A stretch of 41,026 nucleotides of DNA from a virus, in the IMG/VR virus record IMGVR_UViG_3300030098_006389, positions 1 to 41,026 of that record; one strand, written 5' to 3'. Position 1 is the first letter of the stretch. Each line of letters begins with the position of its first letter. This document shows, piece after piece, positions 20,792 through 29,026 of this stretch. The notes under the pieces are model-generated. The model was not told the DNA's origin, made no database searches, and saw nothing but the letters and a program-made list of their open reading frames with translations. The translations under genes were made by a program, and so were the position numbers.

Positions 20792-21914
20792 AAATATTAG
20801 GCCATTCTATTTCGTGAAATTTGGCTTCTATCATTCTGTCTTTATTAAGAAAATAAGGACTGTCTTTTTCAATCCCAAATAGGTCTTTGTAATCGTTATT
20901 ACTTAACGAGTTAATCCAGCTTTTCAACGCTTTATCATACTCATCTGGAAATAACGCAATCTGTTTTTCAAGCAAATCTTGCTTTGCTTTATCTTTTCTT
21001 ATTCTTTGTTGTTCTATAATTTCAGTATCTTTTTTTACCCGAATTTCTGACTCATAATTCTCCATTTTCATTATCTTAACAAATAGACTTCGAGGTATAG
21101 TTATATTTTTTAAAATCCCATTTTCTATATCGTAACAAAAGTCTTCAAGACTATTAACAAACTCTTCAGGCGTGATAGAAGATCGGGCGTTATATATATT
21201 TAAGATTTCATTTTTTCTTACATTTTGAGAGTTTAATAAAATTGATGGATTAAGTTCTTGAAGATTTTTAAAAAAATTTTCAAACTCCATATTATTAGTA
21301 GTAGTTCTATTTTTAATATTATTAATATAACTTCTTCTACTAGGGTCTTTTGTGTGGGGTTTTGTGTGGGATTTTGTGGGAGGAACGTGTGAGGATTGTG
21401 TGAGGATGACCATTTTTTGGTACATATGCTCACTGATAATATATTGAGTTCCCCTGTTATCACCATTCTTATTAGGATTGCGTGAAATAAATTTGTCCTT
21501 AACCATTCTGCTAATGGTGTTCGGTACAGATTTTGAGTTTAAATTTAAGGCTTCTGCAATGTTATTATGCCTGAGTCTTGGCGTTATTCTATTGCCAGAA
21601 TTTACACAAATCTCAAAAATATATTGCATGATTTTCATGCTCATACGGCTAAGGTTATGCAAATCAGGAATATCATCATTTTTGTGTGAGGATTGTGTGA
21701 GGATTGTGTGGGGGTTTGTGGGAGGAACGTGTGAGGATTGTGTGGGGATTGTGGGAGGAACGTGTGAGGATTGTGTGAGGATTGTGTGAGGATTGTGTGA
21801 GGAATGTGTGAGGTCTGTTTCTATAAGGGTATCTAACGGATTTGTATTTTTTCTTTCTTTCTTTTTTTGTCCTTCTTTATACTTTATAGAAACACTATTT
21901 TTAAAAGCGTCCAT
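20772..21914 (-). CDS. Winged-helix replication/partition protein with embedded iterons
   Basis: A 380-residue protein directly after parA (2-nt gap). Residues ~25-75 are low-complexity repeats (HSSHNPHTILTQ, SSHVPPT) that exist because the DNA is a tandem ~11-bp repeat. Residues ~85-165 are a winged helix (MSMKIMQYIFEIC, NNIAEALNLNSKSVPNTISR, MVKDKFISRNPNKNGDNRGT). A short second repeat stretch (~170-190) and a charged helical C-terminus follow. The embedded repeats recall initiators such as lambda O, whose gene contains the origin; coupling to parA equally allows a ParB-like centromere binder. Either way it should bind its own gene. The choice is not settled by sequence. Confidence 0.6.
   Translation of the reverse strand: MDAFKNSVSIKYKEGQKKKERKNTNPLDTLIETDLTHSSHNPHTILTQSSHVPPTIPTQSSHVPPTNPHTILTQSSHKNDDIPDLHNLSRMSMKIMQYIFEICVNSGNRITPRLRHNNIAEALNLNSKSVPNTISRMVKDKFISRNPNKNGDNRGTQYIISEHMYQKMVILTQSSHVPPTKSHTKPHTKDPSRRSYINNIKNRTTTNNMEFENFFKNLQELNPSILLNSQNVRKNEILNIYNARSSITPEEFVNSLEDFCYDIENGILKNITIPRSLFVKIMKMENYESEIRVKKDTEIIEQQRIRKDKAKQDLLEKQIALFPDEYDKALKSWINSLSNNDYKDLFGIEKDSPYFLNKDRMIEAKFHEIEWPNIFKSLNS
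21349..21408. repeat. Iteron-like repeat cluster B (about 5 units)
   Basis: Units of 11-13 bp of type TTTGTGTGGGG, AACGTGTGAGG and ATTGTGTGAGG lie in the second low-complexity part of the 20772-21914 gene. They share the GTGTGAGG/GTGGGAGG core of cluster A. Confidence 0.7.
21682..21814. repeat. Iteron-like repeat cluster A (about 12 units of 11 bp)
   Basis: Tandem units ATTGTGTGAGG, with variants AACGTGTGAGG, ATTGTGTGGGG and ATTGTGGGAGG, run about 132 bp in near-perfect 11-bp phase, close to one helical turn. It is a candidate replication origin or partition centromere inside the gene of its likely binding protein. Confidence 0.8.
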
Positions 21915-21916
21915 TT

Positions 21917-22870
21917 TTACTTAGAGAGTAATTCTTTTGTTAAATCCACAATATCTTTAGCCCCACTTGATCGCTTATTTATCAAATAGATAGAATTTCT
22001 TTGTTCGGTCGCATCCCTAAACGTTGTGTTTTTTCTAACAATAGTTTTAGCTAAAATATCACTATAATATGAACTCATTGCACCTAAAGCTCGCAAGGAC
22101 GATCCATCACGGCTATCATACATATTTGGGATAATTGTAATATTTTTATTTGTGTTGAAATTATCATTAATAACCTCAACACTATCAAGCATTAATTTTA
22201 AACCATCAAAAGCTAGAAAATCAGTTGAGCATACAATGTTAATTAAATCAGACGCTACATAAGCATTCTTATTTAATTCGCTATCGGTTGGATTTGTATC
22301 AATAACAATCAGATCATAATTGTCTTTGATTTCGTTAATTTTTTTAAGTAATCGAACTTCTCTTTTTACCTGAGTAATTAAATGAGTATCAATTTTAACA
22401 TTCTTTAATGACGATGGAATAATATCTAATGTTTGAGATAGTTTTTTAATACAATTTTGAGTAGGCACATCGTTAATTATTGCGTCATAAATAGTTAAGA
22501 ACTCTTCATTTTCAGGGTTATCAAGCAACTGATTTGTAAGATGTGATTGTGCATCTAAATCAATCGCAAGCACCTTTAAGCCCATCATCGACGCAAGCAT
22601 ACAGTATTGGCTAGATAAGGTTGATTTACCAACACCCCCTTTGATATTGCTAAATACCTGTATTTTGTTTTTTATTACAAATTCATTCGATTTTTCAATT
22701 CGTTTTTGCCGAACAAAATTAATATAATCTATACCAAATAAATTTTTTTGTTTTTCTTCAAACCCATTATCACATTGCCATGTATACAAAGTAGGTTTGG
22801 TAAAACCAAAAAAAGTAACTAAATCTATCTTTTTTAACAGAACGTCTTTATAATGTCTTTTGTTTTCCAT
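21917..22870 (-). CDS. parA: ParA-family partition ATPase with N-terminal HTH
   Basis: A 317-residue protein. Residues ~10-35 form an HTH-like segment (LVTFFGFTKPTLYTWQ), ~77-84 is the deviant Walker A KGGVGKST, followed by 'LKVLAIDLDAQSHLTNQLL' and the Walker B 'YDLIVIDTNPT'. This is the Soj/ParA (type Ia) layout, in which ATP-driven nucleoid binding segregates plasmids and plasmid prophages. The gene lies between integrase and the winged-helix gene, all on the minus strand. The start has GGG 7 nt upstream (AAAGGGTTTATTT). Its presence implies that a low-copy extrachromosomal state may be maintained; alternatively it is a regulator only. Confidence 0.85.
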   Translation of the reverse strand: MENKRHYKDVLLKKIDLVTFFGFTKPTLYTWQCDNGFEEKQKNLFGIDYINFVRQKRIEKSNEFVIKNKIQVFSNIKGGVGKSTLSSQYCMLASMMGLKVLAIDLDAQSHLTNQLLDNPENEEFLTIYDAIINDVPTQNCIKKLSQTLDIIPSSLKNVKIDTHLITQVKREVRLLKKINEIKDNYDLIVIDTNPTDSELNKNAYVASDLINIVCSTDFLAFDGLKLMLDSVEVINDNFNTNKNITIIPNMYDSRDGSSLRALGAMSSYYSDILAKTIVRKNTTFRDATEQRNSIYLINKRSSGAKDIVDLTKELLSK

Positions 22871-22964
22871 AAATAAACCCTTTTTTTTATTTATAGTAAC
22901 ATTGTTTTAATATAAATAAAATACCTTATTTTTTAAATAAGCCTATATTATGGGAAAGTGGCTG

Positions 22965-24182
22965 TTAATCGACAAGCACAATACTATCATTCGTGTAGTT
23001 GTCAAAATTAACTTTTGGAGAGTGGCCAAGAAACTTGCATACTTTTAAGTAATCCCAGCCTTCCTTTAACTTTTGGTTAGATACTGTGGCTCTAAATTTT
23101 TTCAAATTAATAACAATGCGTTTATTATGCTTTCTTTCTATTTTCTTGCTTAAACACTGCAACTCATACAAAGCTTTTCTTTTAGTGGGGTAAGGGCTTA
23201 TTCTTGAGTGTAAAATCCCATTTTCTATTCGCTGTTTAATTAACGAGTATAACTTGTCGGAAATTTTAATAACACGTTTTTTCTTGTTAGCTCGATAACT
23301 TTCAATTATTATATTTTTATTTTCCATGTCAAAATAAGTTAAATCCCCAGAAGTAACATCATGCTCATTTTTAGGCTCTATCCCAGCTTTATCAAGCTCT
23401 TCTGGCCTTAGGCCTGTCTCTAATAACAGGTTGATTAAAAATAATTGATCTTCATCCGCTTCGGCCTTCATTAAATCTAAATCTTCATCGCTGTAAGAAG
23501 CTGGTTGGTTAAAACTTTGATCTACATTTCTAATTTCAGGAAACTTGGGAACATCTTCAATGTAATTTTCCTCCAACGCAAAATCAAATAATCGCTTTAA
23601 GTGTATAAATATAAGCTTATATGTTGATATCTTTTGTATAGATGGTGTATCAACCAAATGCTCATAAAACTGCTGTATATCTTTCTTCGTAATATCTCTA
23701 ATATATTTTTTTTGAAAAAATGGGAGAATATGTTTATTAACCTTATCCTTGTAATCTATAAACGTTAAAAGCTTATAGTCTCCATTATCTATCTTTTTGA
23801 TAAGTTCTTTTCGAGTGGTGCATTTATGTTCTCGTTTTGCATTCTCTGACAATATCTTATCTGTGACAAGTTGGTTAAAATAAACCTCTTGATGTTCTTG
23901 CTGTGTTTTTATAAAAGAAATCGGGGTGTATTTATCAGATTTTTGTTTTTCATTTTTGGTGAAAACTTGGACGCTGTAATAGGTTTTTCCGTTTGGCTTT
24001 TTCGTTTTAACAATAGAGTATTTAGGTGGCAACAAAACAATGCCATTTGAAACCAATTCATCTAAACGTGAAATAGCCTGTGTTTTTGTTTGATGCGAAC
24101 CAAGTGACACCAAATGCCGAGATTTTTTAACTTTTTCTTGCGAAGGAGGGGAAACGCAATTCAAAGTTTTTTGTCTGTTCAT
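22965..24182 (-). CDS. int: Tyrosine recombinase (phage integrase)
   Basis: A 405-residue integrase. The N-terminus (~20-90) is a basic arm-binding-type region; ~100-215 is the SAM-like core-binding domain (ITKKDIQQFYEHLVDTPSIQ). The catalytic domain has ETGLRPEEL with Arg259, a beta-hairpin Lys near 301, KKFRATVSN with Arg364, LGHS with His387 and the nucleophile Tyr396 (NFDNYTN). The His of the usual HxxR box is replaced by Lys361, a tolerated variation in some members. It should recombine attP with the host attB during lysogeny. TTGACA lies upstream at 24238-24243 on the minus strand. No attP core can be defined without the host site. Confidence 0.87.
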   Translation of the reverse strand: MNRQKTLNCVSPPSQEKVKKSRHLVSLGSHQTKTQAISRLDELVSNGIVLLPPKYSIVKTKKPNGKTYYSVQVFTKNEKQKSDKYTPISFIKTQQEHQEVYFNQLVTDKILSENAKREHKCTTRKELIKKIDNGDYKLLTFIDYKDKVNKHILPFFQKKYIRDITKKDIQQFYEHLVDTPSIQKISTYKLIFIHLKRLFDFALEENYIEDVPKFPEIRNVDQSFNQPASYSDEDLDLMKAEADEDQLFLINLLLETGLRPEELDKAGIEPKNEHDVTSGDLTYFDMENKNIIIESYRANKKKRVIKISDKLYSLIKQRIENGILHSRISPYPTKRKALYELQCLSKKIERKHNKRIVINLKKFRATVSNQKLKEGWDYLKVCKFLGHSPKVNFDNYTNDSIVLVD

Positions 24183-24670
24183 TTTTTGTGCTTTTTAAAT
24201 AGTTTTTCAATAATAGTAACCTCAAAATCAACTATTTGTCAACTGTTTTTAGACTGTTCATTAAGATAAAATTCAATCTGTGCTGAACAGACTAAAAAAG
24301 GCATTTTTAGCAGATAGAAAAAATCAAAAAAATCAACAAATTGAACCGATTGATTTTGACTGTTTTTCTTGCTTAATTTGTTTAAAAAAAGCCGTTTTTT
24401 TGGCAGTTAAAATTCAGTCTAAATACAGTTAAAATTTAGAATCGGTTCGTCTGCTCATTTGTCTGTTCTGCACAGACTAAACTCATTTTAATAAAGAAAG
24501 AAAAAAAAGTAACCAAAAAAAAGAAAGAAACAAAAAAACAAAGAAAAATAAATATATATAAATATATATTTACAAAAAGAAATAAAGTTTTGTGAATTTA
24601 CTGCTTGACTGTCCAATTTTCGTTAGGGTATTCTGGATTTATACCGAAAACATGAAAGGAGGGAAACTGC
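24183..24670. other. Integrase-upstream control region with nested inverted repeats
   Basis: No gene is seen in these 488 bases. TCTGTGCTGAACAGAC (24277-24292) matches the reverse complement of 24462-24477 at 15 of 16 positions. GAACCGATT (24343-24351) is repeated inverted at 24440-24448. TGAACAGTCT-type half sites occur at 24251-24260. The layout could be integrase/excisionase arm sites (attP region), or operators for the divergent integrase and recombination operons. The right part is a long A-rich tract. Confidence 0.5.
24605..24634 (+). promoter_or_regulatory. Promoter of the recombination/replication operon
   Basis: TTGACT (24605-24610), 18-nt spacer, TATTCT (24629-24634). An AAGGAGGG ribosome site follows at 24656-24663 before the ATG at 24671. 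Confidence 0.6.
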
Positions 24671-24919
24671 ATGCGTATCGGACTAAAACAACGTAGCTTT
24701 AATAAGGCTTTAGTACAAACATTTCCATCTTTATCTCAAAGAGAATTTTGTGAAGAATTTAACATTTCATATCACTATCTAAGCAACCTAAAAAGTGAAA
24801 AAATAAAAGAAAGAAAATATCACTCAGCAGGTCCCAATTTCAGAAAAAAATTATTAGCGACCTTTAATGGCAAATACTCCTTTTCTGACCTTTTCTATGA
24901 GGTCGATGATGAGTCGTAG
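24671..24919 (+). CDS. Small HTH DNA-binding protein
   Basis: An 82-residue basic protein (MRIGLKQRSFNKALVQTFPS) with a helix-turn-helix at ~20-45 (LSQREFCEEFNISYHYLSNLKS). It is the first gene of the plus-strand operon and has a strong ribosome site. It may be an excisionase/Cro-like regulator acting on the repeats just upstream, or a transcription activator; family unresolved. Confidence 0.6.
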   Translation: MRIGLKQRSFNKALVQTFPSLSQREFCEEFNISYHYLSNLKSEKIKERKYHSAGPNFRKKLLATFNGKYSFSDLFYEVDDES

Positions 24920-25070
24920 CATAGAAAATTATGTTTACCAAAAGAAACAAAAAAAGAAAATTAATTTTTCTTTAATTAAAAATGTACCCGAAATTGACAA
25001 ATTAAGCATGTTCCGAAAAGCACTAATTATGAGTTTAATACAGAGTAACTATGACCGAAAAAACAATTAA
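24906..25070 (+). CDS. Possible 54-residue basic protein
   Basis: ATG 24906 (MMSRSIENYVYQKKQKKKIN) follows GAGGT by 3 nt and overlaps the HTH gene by 14 nt and the nuclease gene by 20 nt. The protein is Lys-rich and ends SNYDRKNN. Overlaps on both sides are typical of a compact operon, but the long overlap keeps confidence modest. Confidence 0.42.
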   Translation: MMSRSIENYVYQKKQKKKINFSLIKNVPEIDKLSMFRKALIMSLIQSNYDRKNN

Positions 25071-25971
25071 AATATCCCATTCCAAACTTAGCGATTTCAA
25101 TAAATGTAAACGCTTTTACAAGTATCGCTATTTAGATCAACTGATACCAAAAAAAACAAAATCAGCTTTACAATTCGGTTCAATATTTCATGAGGCTGTT
25201 GAAGCTTTATACCAAGGGGTTTCAATAGAGAGAATACAAGAAAGAATTAAACAAACAATCGATGCTCTCGATAAAAGCTTTTTTGAACAAAAAGATTGCG
25301 ATGATTTAGAATGGTGTGCTGTTGTTTTGAAAAGTGCAATACAAGCATGGAAAAAAAGATTTTATGATGAAGATAAAAAGCAAAACGTTGAGATTGTAGA
25401 GCTGGAACAAAAGCATTCTAAAATCCCTGTCAAAAACCCTTTGAATGGACGCAGGTCTAAATTTAGGTTTAGTTTTATATCAGATATGCTGGTTAAAATA
25501 AATGGGCAGTTATGGCTAGTAGAATACAAAACAGCGACACAGTTTGGTAACAGTTATATAGATCGCTTGGATATTGATTCACAAATTTCTGCTTATATTG
25601 TGTTTTTAGAAGAAAAGTATCAAGAACCAATTGCAGGGGTTATCTACAGAATTTTGAAAAAGCCCAGTATTAGACTTAGAAAGAACGAAGCCAAACAAGC
25701 TTTTTATCAGCGTTTAAATGATTTGTTTGAAACTCAAACAGATAGTTATTTAATTGAATATAAATTTAGTCGAACCCAAGAAGAATTAGCTGATTTCAAA
25801 GTCGATTTATGGGAACAAGCAAACTATTTAGATCAGTGCGAAAAAAAGAAAATGTTTCCACGTAATACAAGTAATTGTATGCAATTTGGAACGTGTTCAT
25901 ATTTTTCATTATGCACAAAAAAACCAAATGCGGAGTTATTTTTTATTAAAAAACAAAAAGTTAGCTTATAA
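25051..25971 (+). CDS. Cas4/RecB-type PD-(D/E)XK nuclease
   Basis: A 306-residue exonuclease-type protein. 'SHSKLSDFNKCKRFYKYRYL' at 9-28 (with Cys19), 'QFGSIFHEAVEAL' with His47, 'FISDMLVKINGQLWLVEYKTA' giving Asp145, Glu158 and Lys160, and 'DSQISAYIVFL' at ~177 form the PDDEXK_1 motif series. The C-terminus 'NCMQFGTCSYFSLC' adds three Cys that, with Cys19, fit an iron-sulfur cluster as in Cas4/AddB. It would resect DNA for the recombinase encoded next. The upstream 54-residue frame overlaps it by 20 nt. Confidence 0.82.
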   Translation: MTEKTIKISHSKLSDFNKCKRFYKYRYLDQLIPKKTKSALQFGSIFHEAVEALYQGVSIERIQERIKQTIDALDKSFFEQKDCDDLEWCAVVLKSAIQAWKKRFYDEDKKQNVEIVELEQKHSKIPVKNPLNGRRSKFRFSFISDMLVKINGQLWLVEYKTATQFGNSYIDRLDIDSQISAYIVFLEEKYQEPIAGVIYRILKKPSIRLRKNEAKQAFYQRLNDLFETQTDSYLIEYKFSRTQEELADFKVDLWEQANYLDQCEKKKMFPRNTSNCMQFGTCSYFSLCTKKPNAELFFIKKQKVSL

Positions 25972-25990
25972 TCAAAAAAAGGAAGAAAAA

Positions 25991-26746
25991 ATGACAATTA
26001 AATTACCATCAACAAAATCACCAATAGTAAAAGAATTATCGAATTATCACTGGCTTATATATGGTTCCCCAAAAATTGGAAAAACAACCTTCGCCTCCCA
26101 GTTCAATAATCCGTTGTTTATTTGCACAGAAGATCGGCACAAAGCTTTAAGCATTTACAAGCTACCAGAAAGAGGTGCGATTAATAGCTGGCAAGAATTG
26201 AAAGACATTTTTAATAGCATTGATTTGGAAATTAAAAAAGGAACCTTTAAATTTAAAACCATTGTTATTGATACGGTTGATAATGCTTATAAATTTTGTC
26301 GTGAATATACAAATAAGAAAATGGGTGTTGAGCATGAAAGCGATATTGGGTTCGGTAAAGGTTGGCAAGCAATTAAACAAGAATTTTTTAAAGTGTTTTC
26401 TACGCTAACGTCATTAGGTGTTGCAGTTATCTTTATTTCTCATGCGGAAGAAAAACCTATGAATGATAAAGTCATGGAATATATGAAACTAACCCCTAGT
26501 TTAGAAACCACAGGAAAAAAGGTTATTTGGCCTCTAGTTGATATTATTGCCTGTGTTAAATATTCGACAGATAAAGATAAATCAGATGAAAGGGTGTTAG
26601 TTTTGAAAGGGAGTGAAACGGTTGAAGCGGGGTGTAGCATCCCCCAAAACAGCAGCATACCAGCCGTGATGCCCTTAGATTATCAAGCAATTCAAAAGGA
26701 ATTTGAAAAAGGAGTGAAGACAAATGATCCCAAAACAACTAAATGA
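25991..26746 (+). CDS. Sak4-like RecA-fold recombination ATPase
   Basis: A 251-residue ATPase. The start at 25991 follows AAAAAAAGGAAGAAAAA; an upstream in-frame ATG lies inside the nuclease gene. Walker A GSPKIGKTT at 25-33, Walker B 'TIVIDTVD' at ~90-97, and a 'GVAVIFISHAEEK' sensor segment match the AAA_24 / phage nucleotide-binding family, to which Sak4 single-strand annealing proteins belong. Together with the nuclease before it and the ssDNA-binding protein after it, it forms a typical phage recombination cassette. It overlaps the next gene by 23 nt. Confidence 0.82.
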   Translation: MTIKLPSTKSPIVKELSNYHWLIYGSPKIGKTTFASQFNNPLFICTEDRHKALSIYKLPERGAINSWQELKDIFNSIDLEIKKGTFKFKTIVIDTVDNAYKFCREYTNKKMGVEHESDIGFGKGWQAIKQEFFKVFSTLTSLGVAVIFISHAEEKPMNDKVMEYMKLTPSLETTGKKVIWPLVDIIACVKYSTDKDKSDERVLVLKGSETVEAGCSIPQNSSIPAVMPLDYQAIQKEFEKGVKTNDPKTTK

Positions 26747-27176
26747 TAATTTTGTGAATGTCAAAATAGATAACAAAAAAAACGAAGAGAAATTACCGCC
26801 TGGTAAATATCAGGTAAGGATACAAAGTGCTAAGATTATTGAAAAAATAGACTCCGTTGTGATTAATTTTGTAGTTGAAAATCACGATGAATATGAGGGG
26901 AGATCAGGCTCTAATTGGTATCGATTATCCGATGATCCGCATTCCAAAAGGAAGTCTCAAGCTGGGTTTTTAAAAATGGATATGATGCGATGGGGGATTA
27001 ATCAAGAGCTTCTTCATTCTAAACAAGAAAACGCTTTGTACAAGTGCTTAGAAGCCTGTTATGGGAGACTTGTGAATTTGCAGGTGATTCAAGCAGGCAA
27101 GTATATTAATTACCGTTTAACAGATTTAATAGGTGATGGTGTTGGTCAATTAGAAGAAATTGGAGGGCGTTTCTAA
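26724..27176 (+). CDS. DUF669-like single-stranded DNA-binding protein
   Basis: A 150-residue protein with 'PPGKYQVRIQSAKI', 'VVINFVVENHDEYEGRSGSNWYRL' and 'CYGRLVNLQVIQAGKYINYRLTDLIG'. This beta-rich order is typical of DUF669 proteins that accompany Sak4-type ATPases and act like SSB. The start lies within the ATPase gene (23-nt overlap) after AAAGGAG, and the stop overlaps the next start (TAATG). Confidence 0.72.
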   Translation: MIPKQLNDNFVNVKIDNKKNEEKLPPGKYQVRIQSAKIIEKIDSVVINFVVENHDEYEGRSGSNWYRLSDDPHSKRKSQAGFLKMDMMRWGINQELLHSKQENALYKCLEACYGRLVNLQVIQAGKYINYRLTDLIGDGVGQLEEIGGRF

Positions 27177-27334
27177 TGGAATGCGATTACCAAACACCCG
27201 ATATTAGAATTACCCATGTTAGCGAGCCTATAATGAAAATGATTTATCGACACGAACCCTGTTTAGTGTATCGAGAAGTTGTGGTGATGGATCTGGGAGA
27301 CTACATGCCAGAATTGGAAATGAATTACAATTAA
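27176..27334 (+). CDS. 52-residue hypothetical protein
   Basis: MECDYQTPDIRITHVSEPIM... ending ELEMNYN. Start by TAATG overlap with the ssDNA-binding gene; GGAGGGCG lies 8 nt upstream. The stop is immediately followed by the next ATG. Acidic; not recognised. Confidence 0.55.
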   Translation: MECDYQTPDIRITHVSEPIMKMIYRHEPCLVYREVVVMDLGDYMPELEMNYN

Positions 27335-28054
27335 ATGCAATACATAAAACTACATAGAAAAATGTTGGGATCGAAAGACTTTTTTGATGAAGATCAACCA
27401 ATATCTAAAACTCTAGCTTGGATATATTTGCTTTTACTAGCTTGTTACAAAGATAGTGAAACCACAATTGATCGTGGCATATCTATTTCCTTAAAAATGG
27501 GGCAGGTAAAAGAATCGCAAGCGAAATTAGCGGAACTTTGGAATTGGAATAGAAGAAAAGTTAAGGAGTTTTTAGATGAGTTGGAAGAAAAAAATCAAAT
27601 AATTCAAGAAAAATTAACAAAACAAAACGTCATTACCATAATAAATTATAAGAAATATCAACAAGAATACATGGGGTTGGAAAATGAACAACTAAAATTA
27701 ATTCCACCAGAAAAAGTAAAAAATTTAATTGTAAAAAAGCAAAAGCCTCTAGTTGTTGAAAAAAAACAATATTTAGATTACGTTTTTTTGACAGATACTG
27801 AATACGATTCTTTAATTAAGCGTTATGGGGAAAATAAAACAAAACGCTTGATCGAAAAATTGGATAACTATATTCCTAACAGTGAACGAAAAAAACCCTA
27901 TAAATGCCATTACCGAGCTATTTGTGGTTGGGTTGCAAAAGAAATTGAAAAGGAAGATAAATATAGTTCAAAAAGTTTTGGATACAAAACCATGGCAAGT
28001 CAAAACATTGTCTATCAAATGGAAGAGTTAGAAAAAAGAAGGGAGTTATCATGA
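27335..28054 (+). CDS. Replication initiator, DnaD/replisome-organiser-like
   Basis: A 239-residue protein. The N-terminal ~110 residues are a winged helix of the phage replisome-organiser type (IKLHRKMLGSKDFF, then LAWIYLLLLACY, QAKLAELWNWNRRKVKEFLD and VITIINYKKYQ). The C-terminal part has 'VFLTDTEYDSLIKRYGENK', 'IEKLDNYIPNSERKK' and 'CHYRAICGWVAKEI', which is the DnaD-associated helical module that helps load host helicase. No helicase or polymerase is encoded, so replication should recruit the host machinery. Its start is adjacent to the preceding stop. Confidence 0.75.
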   Translation: MQYIKLHRKMLGSKDFFDEDQPISKTLAWIYLLLLACYKDSETTIDRGISISLKMGQVKESQAKLAELWNWNRRKVKEFLDELEEKNQIIQEKLTKQNVITIINYKKYQQEYMGLENEQLKLIPPEKVKNLIVKKQKPLVVEKKQYLDYVFLTDTEYDSLIKRYGENKTKRLIEKLDNYIPNSERKKPYKCHYRAICGWVAKEIEKEDKYSSKSFGYKTMASQNIVYQMEELEKRRELS

Positions 28055-28602
28055 ACGCAAAAGAATTTTCAGTCGAATTTCAACGGCTTGTTGCAGCGAA
28101 GCAACACAATGTTGATTTGCTGATGACGGACGTTTATTATGAAGAATTGGGGGGGCTTCCATATATAGAAGAAGCCTTAAGAAAAGCTAGAAATTTAATT
28201 TGGTACAGAGATTACGAAAAAACAATTTCCAGATTCCCTGAGACAACTGAGATTAAAGCGGTTCATAAAGAAATTGAAGAAGAAAAAAAACGTGAAATAC
28301 AAAACGAAGAATTAAAAAAATTGTATCAAGAAGAAACAAAGTCACCTTCTAATTATTTTAAAAATAAGCCAGCTAATTATGGTAACTTATTATTAGCTTT
28401 TTGTTGGAGATGTAATGAGTATCTAAATTACAAATCTGATTCGGTTTGGGATTATTTAGAACATAACAATATAGAAATTGATGCTAATTTTCCTGCACAT
28501 CAACCTGATTTTATGAGGTATGCTATTAATAAAATTGGGAAAAATAATAAGAATATTCAAAAAGCCAGTTTTAACAACAAAATTTTTTCTAAAATTGCCT
28601 AA
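28051..28602 (+). CDS. Hypothetical replication-operon protein
   Basis: A 183-residue, highly charged helical protein (MNAKEFSVEFQRLVAAKQHN) coupled to the initiator by ATGA. A central Glu/Lys helix (HKEIEEEKKREIQNEEL) and an Asn/Lys-rich end are seen. No ATPase motif is present, so it is not a DnaC-type loader; a helicase-loader accessory role would fit the position but cannot be shown. Confidence 0.55.
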   Translation: MNAKEFSVEFQRLVAAKQHNVDLLMTDVYYEELGGLPYIEEALRKARNLIWYRDYEKTISRFPETTEIKAVHKEIEEEKKREIQNEELKKLYQEETKSPSNYFKNKPANYGNLLLAFCWRCNEYLNYKSDSVWDYLEHNNIEIDANFPAHQPDFMRYAINKIGKNNKNIQKASFNNKIFSKIA

Positions 28603-29026
28603 GAATAAAATAATTATGGGAATAGACCCTGGCAAAAGTGGGGGTATTTGTATTTTAGATGATGAAAATATATACACGTTATCAATGACAAATAAAACAG
28701 AAATGGATATTTATGAGTGGATATTAGAGCAACCTCGGCCTAATAAATGCTATTTTGAAAAAGTTGCTAGTATGCCTAGAGATGGAAACGCATCCGCTTT
28801 TACTTTTGGAAAAGCTTTTGGGTTCATTTATGGCATCTTAACTGCTATGCAAATACCGTTTGAGATGGTTCGTCCTTTAACATGGCAAAAAGCCCTTTCG
28901 TGCCAAACTAAGGGCGTTAAGAACGTAACAAAAAGGAAAGCTCAACAACTTTTTCCTCAAATTAAGATCACTCATGCAATTGCAGATGCAATTCTGATTG
29001 CGGAATACGGAAGACGCTATGGATGA
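28595..29026 (+). CDS. RuvC-like Holliday-junction resolvase
   Basis: A nuclease of 143 residues if it starts at TTG 28595, which keeps the first strand (NKIIMGIDPGKSGG); the ATG at 28616 would cut this strand short. A RuvC fold is indicated by GIDPGKSGG (catalytic Asp), 'KCYFEKVASMP' with Glu, 'PFEMVRPLTWQKAL' and the end 'AIADAILIAEYGRR' with Asp. Such enzymes resolve branched DNA before packaging. The start is uncertain because neither codon has a strong ribosome site. It overlaps the previous gene by 8 nt. Confidence 0.8.
   Translation: MPKNKIIMGIDPGKSGGICILDDENIYTLSMTNKTEMDIYEWILEQPRPNKCYFEKVASMPRDGNASAFTFGKAFGFIYGILTAMQIPFEMVRPLTWQKALSCQTKGVKNVTKRKAQQLFPQIKITHAIADAILIAEYGRRYG

Noticed and set aside
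21682-21814. CRISPR-like array
   Set aside because: Units of ~11 bp are contiguous and there are no unique spacers; no cas genes. The Cas4-like nuclease at 25051 fits a phage recombination cassette.
25051-25971. A CRISPR-associated Cas4
   Set aside because: Motifs are shared by the whole Cas4/RecB exonuclease group, and the neighbours are Sak4-like and DUF669-like recombination genes.
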